This document shows positions 46,927 through 55,089 of a DNA stretch of 63,321 nucleotides, piece after piece (position 1 is the first letter of the stretch; the number at the start of each line of letters is the position of its first letter). Below the pieces are notes generated by a model, which was not told where the DNA came from, did no database searches, and saw only the letters and a list, made by a program, of their open reading frames with translations. The position numbers and the translations under genes are program-made. This DNA is from Paenibacillus sp. Marseille-Q4541 (GTDB lineage: Bacteria; Bacillota; Bacilli; Paenibacillales; Paenibacillaceae), in NCBI RefSeq assembly GCF_018310695.1, contig NZ_JAGXCY010000029.1:1-63321 (forward strand). The letters run 5' to 3'.

Positions 46927-47367
46927 ATGAAGTTACATGAACTTTCTCCAGCACCTGGATCCCGCAAAGAACGCAAACGCGTTGGACGTGGTACTTCCAG
47001 TGGTATGGGTAAAACTTCAGGTCGCGGTCACAAAGGTCAAAACTCCCGTTCTGGCGGTGGCGTTCGTCCGGGCTTCGAGGGTGGTCAAAACCCATTGTAT
47101 CGTCGTCTGCCTAAACGCGGTTTCGTTAACCCTACTCGTAAAGAGTATGCGGTTGTGAATCTTGACGATCTGAACGGTTTTGAAGCAGGTACTGAAGTAA
47201 CTCCAGAAATTTTGGTTAATTCGGGTATTGTGAAAAACACAAAATCCGGAATCAAAATTCTGGGTAATGGCGAAGTTACTGTGAAACTGACAGTAAAAGC
47301 GAACAAGTTCTCTCAATCTGCGGTAGAGAAAATCGAAGCTGCCGGCGGTAAAACCGAGGTGATCTAA
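46927..47367 (+). CDS. rplO: Ribosomal protein L15
   Basis: 146 residues. Glycine/arginine-rich N-terminal extension (KRVGRGTSSGMGKTSGRG) threads into 23S rRNA; the C-terminal fold is at about 75-146. Its stop overlaps the secY start (TAATG). Confidence 0.97.
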   Translation: MKLHELSPAPGSRKERKRVGRGTSSGMGKTSGRGHKGQNSRSGGGVRPGFEGGQNPLYRRLPKRGFVNPTRKEYAVVNLDDLNGFEAGTEVTPEILVNSGIVKNTKSGIKILGNGEVTVKLTVKANKFSQSAVEKIEAAGGKTEVI

Positions 47368-48665
47368 TGCTCACAACCTTAAAGAATATATGGCGAGTTG
47401 AAGATCTGCGGAAACGGATTTTATTCACTCTCTTTGTTCTGATAATCTATCGCATTGGCTCCTTTGTTCCGGTTCCCGGAGTTAACAAAGAAGTTTTCAC
47501 TGCGGCAGATTCGCAAGGCAGAGAATTGTTTGGTCTTCTAAACACATTCTCGGGCGGAGCGTTGTTCCAATTCTCCATCTTTGCGCTCGGGATTATGCCA
47601 TATATTACAGCATCCATCATTGTACAGCTTCTGTCGATGGATGTTATTCCGAAACTTGCGGAATGGGCTAAACAAGGTGAGCATGGTAAGAAGAAACTTG
47701 CACAGCTCACACGTTATGGTACAGTAATTTTGGGGTTAATCCAGGCTTTTGGTACATCTATTGGTTTCAACCGTTTGTATGGTCAGGAAATGGTACCGAA
47801 TGCGACATTCATTGACTATGTTGTCATTGCGATCGTGTTGACTGCAGGTACTTCATTCCTCATGTGGCTTGGTGAGCAGATTACTGAAAAAGGTATTGGT
47901 AACGGGATTTCCATCATTATCTTTGCAGGTATCGTGTCTACCGTTCCTAATGTAATTCGTACTACAGTTGAATCTGAATTTATTCAGGCTGATCAAGTGT
48001 TCATGAATACACTTAAAGTGATTATCGTGGCACTCGTTCTCTTGTTAACAGTCGTAGGGGTTATCTACATCCAGCAAGCGATTCGGAAAATTCCGGTTCA
48101 ATATGCTAAACGTGTTGTAGGTAACAAAATGTACGGAGGACAAAACACTCATATCCCGTTGAAAATTAACGCGGCTGGTGTTATCCCTGTCATCTTCGCT
48201 GTATCACTCCTGCAGTTCCCGGTGATTATCGCTTCTTTCTGGGCGGATTTGCCTTGGGCTCGGTGGGTAACTGAGCATTTGTCTTATGACAAACCGCTTG
48301 GTATGGTGCTCTATGTACTCATGATTATCGGCTTTACGTTCTTCTACACTTTCGTGCAGATGAACCCGCAACAAATGGCTGATAACATGAAAAAGAATGG
48401 TGGTTATATCCCAGGCATTCGCCCGGGTAAAGCAACTGAGAAATACTTGTCCCGTGTCATGACTCGTTTGACTATGACCGGAGCTTTGTTCTTGGCTGTC
48501 ATCTCCGTTCTACCTGTATTCTTGGGTTCACTTTCTGGTTTGCCGCAAGTTGCACAACTTGCAGGTACATCCATGCTGATCGTAATTGGTGTAGCGCTGG
48601 ATACGACCAAGCAAATCGAAAGTCAATTGATCAAACGCCATTACAAAGGTTTCATCAATAAGTAG
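47367..48665 (+). CDS. secY: SecY, protein translocation channel
   Basis: 432 residues with ten membrane segments. The first is near residues 18-36; the plug region follows (SGGALFQFSIFALGIMPYI). The cytoplasmic loops carry the basic residues for ribosome and SecA docking. It forms the Sec channel with SecE. Coupled to rplO by a one-base overlap and followed by a structured spacer before adk. Confidence 0.98.
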   Translation: MLTTLKNIWRVEDLRKRILFTLFVLIIYRIGSFVPVPGVNKEVFTAADSQGRELFGLLNTFSGGALFQFSIFALGIMPYITASIIVQLLSMDVIPKLAEWAKQGEHGKKKLAQLTRYGTVILGLIQAFGTSIGFNRLYGQEMVPNATFIDYVVIAIVLTAGTSFLMWLGEQITEKGIGNGISIIIFAGIVSTVPNVIRTTVESEFIQADQVFMNTLKVIIVALVLLLTVVGVIYIQQAIRKIPVQYAKRVVGNKMYGGQNTHIPLKINAAGVIPVIFAVSLLQFPVIIASFWADLPWARWVTEHLSYDKPLGMVLYVLMIIGFTFFYTFVQMNPQQMADNMKKNGGYIPGIRPGKATEKYLSRVMTRLTMTGALFLAVISVLPVFLGSLSGLPQVAQLAGTSMLIVIGVALDTTKQIESQLIKRHYKGFINK

Positions 48666-48668
48666 CCA

Positions 48669-48729
48669 TAGGTTCCGGTATATAAAGCAACCTATCATTT
48701 CTATGATAAGTTGCCAGAGCCGGCACCTA
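48669..48729 (+). other. Two-tier RNA stem-loop in the secY-adk spacer
   Basis: Outer stem: TAGGT-T-CCGG (48669-48678) with CCGG-C-ACCTA (48720-48729). Inner stem: GCAAC-C-TATCAT (48687-48698) with ATGATA-A-GTTGC (48703-48714) capped by TTCT. They are separated by an asymmetric internal loop (8 and 5 bases). There is no T-run, so it is not an ordinary terminator. Function unknown; regulation or processing is inference. Confidence 0.75.
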
Positions 48730-48777
48730 TTGTGCTGTTTCTTGTTGAAGGGATAGTCTTGGAGGGAGTGACATAAC

Positions 48778-49422
48778 GTGAACATTTTATTCATGGGCCC
48801 TCCTGGGGCAGGAAAAGGGACACAAGCAGAAGCAATTGTAAATGAATTCGGCATTCCTCATATTTCGACAGGTGATGCATTTCGCTTGGCGATCAAACAG
48901 GGAACTCCTATCGGGATGAAAGCTAAAGAATACATGGATCAAGGTTTGCTTGTACCAGACGATGTTACAATCGGTATTGTTGAAGAACGCCTTCAGCAGC
49001 CTGACTGCAAGAAAGGGTTTCTTTTGGATGGATTTCCAAGAACCATTTCTCAAGCAGAAGCGCTTGATGGTATTCTTGAACGTCTTAATACTGGTTTGGA
49101 TCATGTCATCAATTTGAAAGTAGACCGTGACAAACTTCTGGCTCGTCTAACGGGTCGTCGCTTGTGCAAAAATTGCGGATCTACGTATCATGTTGTTTTT
49201 AACCCGCCTAAACAGGAAGGCATTTGTGATAAATGCGGCGGCGAATTGTATCAACGTTCTGATGATAATGAAGAGAGCGTAGGTACTCGCCTTGACGAAT
49301 ATATCAACAAAACTGCACCACTCCTCACGTTTTATGAGAACAAAGGTCTTCTGCGTCAAATCGACGGGGAACAGGAAATTCATGCGGTATCGCAAGAGAT
49401 CGTATCCTTACTGCGAGGTTAA
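48778..49422 (+). CDS. adk: Adenylate kinase, zinc-lid form
   Basis: 214 residues starting with GTG behind GGAGGGAG. P-loop GPPGAGKGT (7-15) and DGFPRT (84-89) are intact. The LID has four cysteines, C130, C133, C150 and C153, the structural zinc site of Gram-positive adenylate kinases. It interconverts AMP, ADP and ATP. Its stop overlaps the start of the decayed map frame (TAATG). Confidence 0.97.
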   Translation: MNILFMGPPGAGKGTQAEAIVNEFGIPHISTGDAFRLAIKQGTPIGMKAKEYMDQGLLVPDDVTIGIVEERLQQPDCKKGFLLDGFPRTISQAEALDGILERLNTGLDHVINLKVDRDKLLARLTGRRLCKNCGSTYHVVFNPPKQEGICDKCGGELYQRSDDNEESVGTRLDEYINKTAPLLTFYENKGLLRQIDGEQEIHAVSQEIVSLLRG

Positions 49423-49781
49423 TGGTAATGATCATTTGTAAGTCCGATGCAGAACTGGGATCAAACTGTGATGCAAGATTATCTCATACTTTAGTGCGTG
49501 ATGATCGTGTATTTCACCGTCTTGCTCAGGTTTTGTCCGGAGAACTTGACCAAATGACTGATCAACATAATCGCAGTCAAGGGGCTGTGCCGTCTTTCAC
49601 AGGTTATAACGGTTTTCCTGCCAGTATTTGTACTTCAGTCGATGAACGAAGAGTGCATGAAACGTCGAACAACGTTCAGATGGATACAATGTCGTATGAC
49701 AATGTGCTGTGTGCTCAAGAACTTACCCTTGTTCTTAACCAGACAGGATGTCATTTTTACGAAAGCGAGATGCGTAGGTGA
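49422..49781 (+). pseudogene. map: Decayed methionine aminopeptidase (map) remnant
   Basis: An open frame of 119 codons in the exact slot of map (after adk, before the KOW protein). Residues 3-80 still resemble the Map N-terminus: MIICK start, ELDQ near 41, QGAVPSFTGYNGFPASIC (53-70) and VH at 78-79. Residues 95-110 (VLCAQELTLVLNQTGC) resemble the last Map strand (SAQFEHTxxVTETG). About 130 codons between are missing, including the two aspartates, the histidine and a glutamate that bind the metals, so the product cannot be an aminopeptidase. Many surface positions have also drifted. The frame has no stop and overlaps the adk stop (TAATG), so it may still be translated. Another map gene must supply the essential activity. 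Confidence 0.8.
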
Positions 49782-49788
49782 TGAAACG

Positions 49789-50079
49789 ATGAATCAGAAA
49801 ATCCCACAAGTCGGACAGATCGTGAAAATACTTCGAGGCAGAGATGCCGGTCAGATTGCAGTAGTCATCGCTGTTGAGGACAACAGGTTCGTGTATATTG
49901 CTGACGGAGACAAACGTAAGTTTGACGGACGGAAGAAGAAGAATCTTCTTCACCTGGAACCCCAGCCGATGATTAGCAGCGAGGTTGTGAACAGCTTAAA
50001 CGAAGTTGGACGGGTAACGAACGGAAAACTGCGTTATGCAGTTCAACAGTTCTTAAATGTAGGCGAAGTTCAAAGCTGA
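49789..50079 (+). CDS. KOW-domain RNA-binding protein
   Basis: 96 residues starting at the ATG at 49789, eight bases after AGGTG. An N-terminal KOW motif (VGQIVKILRGRDAGQIAVV) is followed by a basic stretch (DGRKKKNL). It is an L14e/L24-like small protein found between map and infA in Bacillales; homologues are thought to bind ribosomal RNA. The ribosome site lies inside the end of the decayed map frame. A longer in-frame extension to 49642 has no good start signal. Confidence 0.85.
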   Translation: MNQKIPQVGQIVKILRGRDAGQIAVVIAVEDNRFVYIADGDKRKFDGRKKKNLLHLEPQPMISSEVVNSLNEVGRVTNGKLRYAVQQFLNVGEVQS

Positions 50080-50097
50080 AGAGAAAGGAGACTAACT

Positions 50098-50313
50098 GTG
50101 GCCAAAGAAGATGTCATTGAAGTGGAAGGAACGGTCATTGAACCGCTTCCCAACGCAACGTTCAAAGTAGAGCTTGAGAATGGTCATCAAATTCTAGCTC
50201 ACGTTTCCGGCAAACTGCGGATGCACTTTATCCGCATTCTGACAGGAGATAAAGTGGTTGTTCAGTTATCGCCTTATGACCTATCAAAAGGGCGCATAAC
50301 TTATCGTAAATAG
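50098..50313 (+). CDS. infA: Translation initiation factor IF-1
   Basis: 71 residues from a GTG behind AAAGGAG. OB-fold with the signature VEGTVIEPLPNATFKVELEN and the loop HVSGKLRMHFIRIL. It binds the ribosomal A site during initiation. Followed by a 158-base spacer before rpmJ. Confidence 0.97.
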   Translation: MAKEDVIEVEGTVIEPLPNATFKVELENGHQILAHVSGKLRMHFIRILTGDKVVVQLSPYDLSKGRITYRK

Positions 50314-50433
50314 TAAGGCGTATTTTCTGAAATAACGATGAAGGTTTATAACAGCTTTGCATGGTATCGTATTCTGGTGTACGCTATGTACATGGATTGT
50401 GTATCATCTGGCTGTTAGCATGCTTTCGAAGTC

Positions 50434-50454
50434 AGTTTTACTCATCGTAAAACT
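50434..50454 (+). other. Hairpin just ahead of the rpmJ ribosome site
   Basis: AGTTTTAC and GTAAAACT form a perfect 8-bp stem over TCATC, ending five bases before GAGGAGG of rpmJ. A weak TTGCAT/TACGCT promoter-like pair lies upstream (about 50357-50385). Possible translational control. Confidence 0.6.
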
Positions 50455-50471
50455 TTGAGGAGGTAATCAAC

Positions 50472-50585
50472 ATGAAGGTAAGACCTTCTGTAAAACCTAT
50501 CTGCGAAAAATGCAAAGTCATTCGCCGCAAAGGTAATGTAATGGTCATCTGCGAAAATCCGAAACACAAACAAAAACAAGGTTAA
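50472..50585 (+). CDS. rpmJ: Ribosomal protein L36, zinc type
   Basis: 37 residues, MKVRPSVKPICEKCKVIRRK then GNVMVICENPKHKQ. The zinc ligands C11, C14, C27 and H32 are present. Small protein near the factor-binding site of the large subunit. AGGAGG site. Confidence 0.96.
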   Translation: MKVRPSVKPICEKCKVIRRKGNVMVICENPKHKQKQG

Positions 50586-50606
50586 TAGAAGGGGGTGTAG
50601 CGTAAA

Positions 50607-50975
50607 ATGGCTCGTATAGCTGGTGTGGATTTGCCACGTGATAAACGCGTTGAGATCGCCTTGACTTACATTTTCGGAATCGGTAAAACGACTTCCCAGA
50701 AAATTCTGAGCGAAACAGGCATTAGTCCAAATACTCGTGTCCGTGATCTTACGGAAGATGAAGTGAGCAAATTACGTGATGGTATCGACAAAACGGTTAA
50801 AGTAGAAGGTGACCTTCGTCGAGAAATTTCTTTAAATATTAAACGTTTGACTGAGATCGGTTGTTACCGTGGTGTTCGTCACCGTCGTGGACTTCCTGTT
50901 CGTGGACAACGTACTAAAACAAATGCTCGTACGCGTAAAGGTCCTCGTCGTACTGTAGCAAACAAAAAGAAATAA
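50607..50975 (+). CDS. rpsM: Ribosomal protein S13
   Basis: 122 residues. RIAGVDLPRDKRVEIALTYI and RHRRGLPVRGQRTKTNAR are the family marks; the basic tail reaches the P-site tRNA. Starts the rpsM-rpsK-rpoA-rplQ group. Confidence 0.97.
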   Translation: MARIAGVDLPRDKRVEIALTYIFGIGKTTSQKILSETGISPNTRVRDLTEDEVSKLRDGIDKTVKVEGDLRREISLNIKRLTEIGCYRGVRHRRGLPVRGQRTKTNARTRKGPRRTVANKKK

Positions 50976-50994
50976 GAAGGGAGGATAATCTACA

Positions 50995-51390
50995 ATGGCT
51001 AAACCGAAAAAAGTCGTACGTACTAAACGTCGTGACCGTAAAAATATTGAGTCTGGCGTGGCTCATATTCGTTCCACGTTCAATAACACAATTGTTACTA
51101 TTACGGATCCACACGGTAACGCTATCTCTTGGGCAAGCTCCGGCGGTCTTGGATTTAGAGGTTCCCGTAAGTCGACTCCATTCGCAGCGCAAATGGCAGC
51201 AGAAACTGCAGCTAAAGCTGCAATGGAACACGGCATGAAAGCAGTTGAAGTTATGGTTAAAGGTCCAGGTGCTGGCCGTGAAGCAGCGATTCGCTCTTTG
51301 CAAGCTGCTGGTCTTGAAGTTAACCTGATCAAAGACGTAACTCCTGTGCCACATAACGGATGCCGTCCTCCAAAACGTCGTCGTGTCTAA
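50995..51390 (+). CDS. rpsK: Ribosomal protein S11
   Basis: 131 residues. HIRSTFNNTIVTITDPHGN and the C-terminal VTPVPHNGCRPPKRRRV are typical. Platform protein near the E site. 19 bases after rpsM. Confidence 0.97.
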   Translation: MAKPKKVVRTKRRDRKNIESGVAHIRSTFNNTIVTITDPHGNAISWASSGGLGFRGSRKSTPFAAQMAAETAAKAAMEHGMKAVEVMVKGPGAGREAAIRSLQAAGLEVNLIKDVTPVPHNGCRPPKRRRV

Positions 51391-51410
51391 TGAGATTTGC
51401 CCCCTTCGTG

Positions 51411-51419
51411 TGGTATAAT
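51411..51419 (+). promoter_or_regulatory. Extended -10 promoter candidate before rpoA
   Basis: TG-G-TATAAT at 51411-51419, with a perfect -10 but no good -35 at 17 bases (TGAGAT). It is followed by a ~100-base leader to rpoA, so rpoA-rplQ may be partly expressed on their own. Confidence 0.5.
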
Positions 51420-51523
51420 CCGGCACAATCTGTTAATAATGGTTGTTTAGGCATACTACATGGTAACACTAGATAAGGTAAATATTTCATATCGGACCGA
51501 CGTTTTGAAGGAGGGGTATTGCA

Positions 51524-52468
51524 GTGATAGAAATCGAAAAGCCGAAAATTGAGACGGTAGACGTCAACGATGATGGCACTTATGGCAAATTTGTGGTAGA
51601 ACCGCTGGAACGCGGATATGGTACGACGCTTGGTAACTCGCTTCGCCGTATCTTGCTTTCCTCACTTCCAGGTGCGGCAGTTACATCGGTACAAATCGAT
51701 GGAGTGTTGCATGAGTTTGCTACAGTTCCTGGCGTAATGGAAGACGTAACGGAAATCATTCTAAACCTGAAAGCATTGTCTTTGAAGATTCACTCTGATG
51801 AAGAGAAGATCCTTGAGATTGACGCTGAAGGTGAAGGGGCTGTTACAGCCGGAGATATTCGTGCGGATAGTGACGTGGAAATCCTTAATCCGGATCTTCA
51901 TATCGCGACTCTTGGTCCAGGTTCGAGACTTCACATGCGTATTTATGCCAATCGCGGTCGCGGCTACGTCCAGGCAGATCGGAATAAACGCGATGATCAG
52001 CCGATCGGCGTCATCCCTGTGGATTCGATCTATACCCCGATTGCGCGTGTCAACTATGGTGTTGAAAATACGCGTGTAGGTCAAGTAACAAACTACGACA
52101 AGCTTACACTTGAAATTTGGACTGATGGTAGCATTCGTCCAGAAGAAGCAGTAAGCCTCGGCGCTAAAATTTTGACTGAACATGTACTGCTTTTCGTGGG
52201 TCTAACAGACGAAGCGAAAGATGCGGAAATCATGGTCGAAAAAGAGGAAGACAAAAAAGAAAAAGTACTCGAAATGACGATCGAAGAGCTCGATCTATCT
52301 GTTCGATCCTATAACTGCTTGAAGCGTGCTGGTATCAACACGGTTCAAGAACTTACAACGAAAACTGAAGAAGACATGATGAAGGTGCGTAACCTGGGTC
52401 GTAAATCTTTGGAAGAAGTGCAAGAGAAGCTCGAAGAGCTTGGTTTGGGTCTTCGTACAGAAGAGTAG
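51524..52468 (+). CDS. rpoA: RNA polymerase alpha subunit
   Basis: 314 residues. The N-terminal domain (LERGYGTTLGNSLRRILLSS) dimerises and nucleates the core enzyme; the linker is acidic/basic (EKEEDKKEK); the C-terminal domain (about 245-314, with NCLKRAGINTVQEL and NLGRKSLEEV) binds UP-element DNA and activators. Start is GTG behind GGAGGGG. Confidence 0.98.
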   Translation: MIEIEKPKIETVDVNDDGTYGKFVVEPLERGYGTTLGNSLRRILLSSLPGAAVTSVQIDGVLHEFATVPGVMEDVTEIILNLKALSLKIHSDEEKILEIDAEGEGAVTAGDIRADSDVEILNPDLHIATLGPGSRLHMRIYANRGRGYVQADRNKRDDQPIGVIPVDSIYTPIARVNYGVENTRVGQVTNYDKLTLEIWTDGSIRPEEAVSLGAKILTEHVLLFVGLTDEAKDAEIMVEKEEDKKEKVLEMTIEELDLSVRSYNCLKRAGINTVQELTTKTEEDMMKVRNLGRKSLEEVQEKLEELGLGLRTEE

Positions 52469-52502
52469 CAACACGATTGCTTGAAGTGAAGGAGGGGAAA
52501 AC

Positions 52503-52868
52503 ATGGCATACCAAAAGTTGGGTCGTAACTCCAGTGCTCGTAAAGCATTGTTCCGTGACCTCGTAACGGATCTGTTCTTGTATGAGCGCATTCAAACGAC
52601 TGAAGCTAAAGCGAAAGAAGTTCGTTCAATCGCTGAAAAACTGATCACTAAAGCTAAAAAAGGTGATTTGCACGCACGTCGTCAAGTTGCTGCATATGTG
52701 CGCCGTGAAACAATTGATGGTGAGCAGGATGCAATCCAAAAACTGTTCAGCGATATTGCACCACGTTACACTGAGCGTCCAGGTGGATACACACGTATCA
52801 TGAAACTGGGACCTCGTCGCGGTGATTCTGCACCTATGGTTTACTTGGAATTAGTAGACCGCGTGTAA
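52503..52868 (+). CDS. rplQ: Ribosomal protein L17
   Basis: 121 residues. YQKLGRNSSARKALFRDL and the helical middle are conserved; it is at the tunnel exit. Last gene of the long ribosomal cluster, followed by two terminators. Confidence 0.97.
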   Translation: MAYQKLGRNSSARKALFRDLVTDLFLYERIQTTEAKAKEVRSIAEKLITKAKKGDLHARRQVAAYVRRETIDGEQDAIQKLFSDIAPRYTERPGGYTRIMKLGPRRGDSAPMVYLELVDRV

Positions 52869-52889
52869 TATGAGGCGAGAGTGAAGGAA

Positions 52890-52928
52890 GGGTGGACAGG
52901 ATTTCGGTTCTGAACTGCCCCTTTTTTT
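52890..52928 (+). terminator. First terminator after rplQ
   Basis: GGGTGG (52890-52895) pairs with CTGCCC (52915-52920) using G-T pairs, and CAGGA (52897-52901) with TTCTG (52908-52912), around TTTCGG. Seven T follow. Confidence 0.85.
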
Positions 52929-52955
52929 CACTTACCTCAAGCATTAGTTTGGGGA

Positions 52956-52980
52956 GGAGCTCCGAGAGGAGCTCTTTTTC
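52956..52980 (+). terminator. Second terminator after rplQ
   Basis: GAGCTCC and GGAGCTC form a perfect 7-bp stem with a GAGA loop, followed by five T. It lies 28 bases after the first, so the cluster end is doubly insulated from truA. Confidence 0.88.
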
Positions 52981-53046
52981 ATTGTGAACTGCTACCATTA
53001 TGAAGATGGTTGTTTGTGTTTAGTATGGTATTATGAGGTGAGATCA

Positions 53047-53835
53047 ATGCGGAACATATGTATGCGTGTGAATTATGACGGGACGGATTATTTTGGTTTT
53101 CAGACCCAGCCCATTGGTAACACAATTCAGGACATCATCGAGAAATCGATTAAATTCCTGACTGGAGAAGAGATCAAAATCCATGCCTCGGGTCGGACAG
53201 ATGCTGGGGTTCATGCAAGAGGGCAAGTGTTTCACTTTCACACAGAGTCCAAGATACCTCTTGAACGCTGGTGTATGGCCCTTAACACAAGACTTCCTGA
53301 GGATATCCTGATTACAGATGCATATGAAGTTCCACTTTCATTTCATTCCAGACGATCTGCCAAAAGAAAGACATATCGTTACACGATCAATGCGAATCAA
53401 TTTGCAGATCTATTTAATCGGAGAACGCAGTTGCACCACCCAGGAAAGCTCGATTTTAAAGCAATGGAAAAAAGTCTATCGTACCTAATTGGTACACATG
53501 ATTTCACTTCATTTGCATCGCGCCATTCAACAAAGGATTCTCATGTCAGAACTTTATATGAGGCGAGAATGGTCCACGACACTTCCATGTGCAGAGACGA
53601 TCATCCTCGAGATCAAGGTATCATTCATGTTTATGTGACGGGTAATGGTTTCCTTCAACACATGGTGCGAATTATTATCGGTACGCTTTTGCAAGTGGGA
53701 GAGGGGAAACTGCAGCCGGAGGATATGAAACATATTCTGGCTGCACAAGACCGATCTGCAGCGGGTCCTACAGCGGTTAGTAAAGGTTTAATGTTATGGA
53801 GTGTTGAGTACGAAGATCTCCTAAAAAAAACCTGA
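53047..53835 (+). CDS. truA: TruA, tRNA pseudouridine synthase
   Basis: 262 residues from the ATG at 53047 with GAGGTGA. Catalytic aspartate in the ASGRTDAGVHARGQV signature. It converts U38-U40 in the tRNA anticodon arm to pseudouridine. The frame is open upstream of this start but has no ribosome site there. Its usual upstream neighbours in many Bacillales, the ecfA-ecfA-ecfT transporter genes, are not present. Confidence 0.95.
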   Translation: MRNICMRVNYDGTDYFGFQTQPIGNTIQDIIEKSIKFLTGEEIKIHASGRTDAGVHARGQVFHFHTESKIPLERWCMALNTRLPEDILITDAYEVPLSFHSRRSAKRKTYRYTINANQFADLFNRRTQLHHPGKLDFKAMEKSLSYLIGTHDFTSFASRHSTKDSHVRTLYEARMVHDTSMCRDDHPRDQGIIHVYVTGNGFLQHMVRIIIGTLLQVGEGKLQPEDMKHILAAQDRSAAGPTAVSKGLMLWSVEYEDLLKKT

Positions 53836-53844
53836 GATAATGCC

Positions 53845-53873
53845 TTGCGAAGTAGCTTTTAATCGTGTAATAT
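53845..53873 (+). promoter_or_regulatory. Promoter of rplM-rpsI
   Basis: TTGCGA, 17 bases, TAATAT, followed by TATAAG. It starts a ~150-base leader. Confidence 0.75.
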
Positions 53874-53875
53874 AT

Positions 53876-53945
53876 AAGTTGTGTTTTCTTAATGGCTTTC
53901 CCACAGCCCCATTTAAGTAAACAGTATGCAATACACTTAAATCCA
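53876..53945 (+). promoter_or_regulatory. L13-type ribosomal leader
   Basis: Nested stems lie at the start of the rplM transcript: GTGT (53881-53884) with ACAC (53933-53936), CTTAA (53888-53892) with TTAAG (53913-53917), and GGCT (53894-53897) with AGCC (53905-53908) around TTCCCAC. Position and shape fit the L13 autoregulatory leader known ahead of rplM in Firmicutes; exact class is inferred. Confidence 0.6.
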
Positions 53946-54029
53946 TCAAACTAACAGCTACATTTAACGAATATAAAAGAATACTATTTATGCGTACTAT
54001 GAACGCGATATTTGAAGGAGGATCTTTTC

Positions 54030-54467
54030 ATGCGTACCACTTATATGGCTAAGCCTAATGAAGTTGAGCGTAACTGGCACATCATTGACGCTGAAGGCAA
54101 AACGCTTGGCCGTTTGGCGAGCGAAGCTGCGGCTCTGATCCGCGGTAAACATAAGCCACAATTTACTCCACATGTTGACTCTGGTGATTTCGTTGTAGTC
54201 ATCAATGCTGAGAAAATTGTTCTTACTGGTAAAAAAATGGATAACAAAAACTACTATCGTCATTCCATGCATCCAGGTGGCCTCAAAGTCACTGTTGCAA
54301 AAGACATGGTAAAAAACAAACCTGAGCGTATGATCGAACTTGCTGTACACGGCATGCTTCCTAAAACTCGTATGGGTAACCAAATGAAACTTAGATTGAA
54401 AGCATATGCTGGCGCTGAACATCCACATGCAGCACAAAAACCTGAAGTTTACGAACTTCGCGGATAA
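54030..54467 (+). CDS. rplM: Ribosomal protein L13
   Basis: 145 residues from MRTTYMAKP behind GAAGGAGG. WHIIDAEGKTLGRLAS and GMLPKTRMGNQMKLRLKAY are diagnostic. Early large-subunit assembly protein that probably binds its own leader. Confidence 0.97.
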   Translation: MRTTYMAKPNEVERNWHIIDAEGKTLGRLASEAAALIRGKHKPQFTPHVDSGDFVVVINAEKIVLTGKKMDNKNYYRHSMHPGGLKVTVAKDMVKNKPERMIELAVHGMLPKTRMGNQMKLRLKAYAGAEHPHAAQKPEVYELRG

Positions 54468-54486
54468 TTAAAAGGAGGACAGTTTC

Positions 54487-54882
54487 ATGGCACAAGTACA
54501 ATACTATGGGACAGGTCGTCGTAAACATTCGGTAGCTCGTGTTCGCCTTATACCGGGTGAAGGACGCATTGTCATTAACAAACGTGATATCAACGATTAT
54601 TTCGGCGGTTTGGAAACACTCAAACTGATCGTTAAACAACCACTTGAACTGACTGAAACTACAAGCAACTACGATATCCTCGTTATTGCTCACGGTGGTG
54701 GTATTACAGGTCAAGCAGGAGCAATCCGTCACGGTATCTCCCGTGCACTTCTTAAAGCAGACCCTGAGTACCGTGGAGGCTTGAAAAAAGCTGGCTTCCT
54801 GACACGTGACCCACGTATGAAAGAACGTAAGAAATACGGTCTTAAAGCGGCTCGTCGCGCACCTCAGTTCTCCAAACGTTAA
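54487..54882 (+). CDS. rpsI: Ribosomal protein S9
   Basis: 131 residues. YGTGRRKHSVARVRLIPGEG start and the C-terminal KKYGLKAARRAPQFSKR tail, whose last arginine contacts P-site tRNA. Partner of rplM, 19 bases upstream. Confidence 0.97.
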   Translation: MAQVQYYGTGRRKHSVARVRLIPGEGRIVINKRDINDYFGGLETLKLIVKQPLELTETTSNYDILVIAHGGGITGQAGAIRHGISRALLKADPEYRGGLKKAGFLTRDPRMKERKKYGLKAARRAPQFSKR

Positions 54883-54905
54883 TATTCCTTGGTTATCAAG
54901 GACTC

Positions 54906-54942
54906 AAAGCCTCTGGCCATTATGGTCAGGGGCTTTTATTTT
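54906..54942 (+). terminator. Terminator of rplM-rpsI
   Basis: AAAGCCTCTGGCC pairs with GGTCAGGGGCTTT around ATTAT (two G-T pairs), followed by TATTTTATTT. Confidence 0.92.
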
Positions 54943-55089
54943 ATTTCTAAATTTAATAGTCTCATTTGTTGGTTATTAGAATACATAAGCGTTCCTAATA
55001 GCATATGGATCATATCGTTTTAGTACTAATGTTGATTCGGGTTTAGATAATCGTTCAGTTCTAGAAATCGTAATTTGCAGAATCACAAG

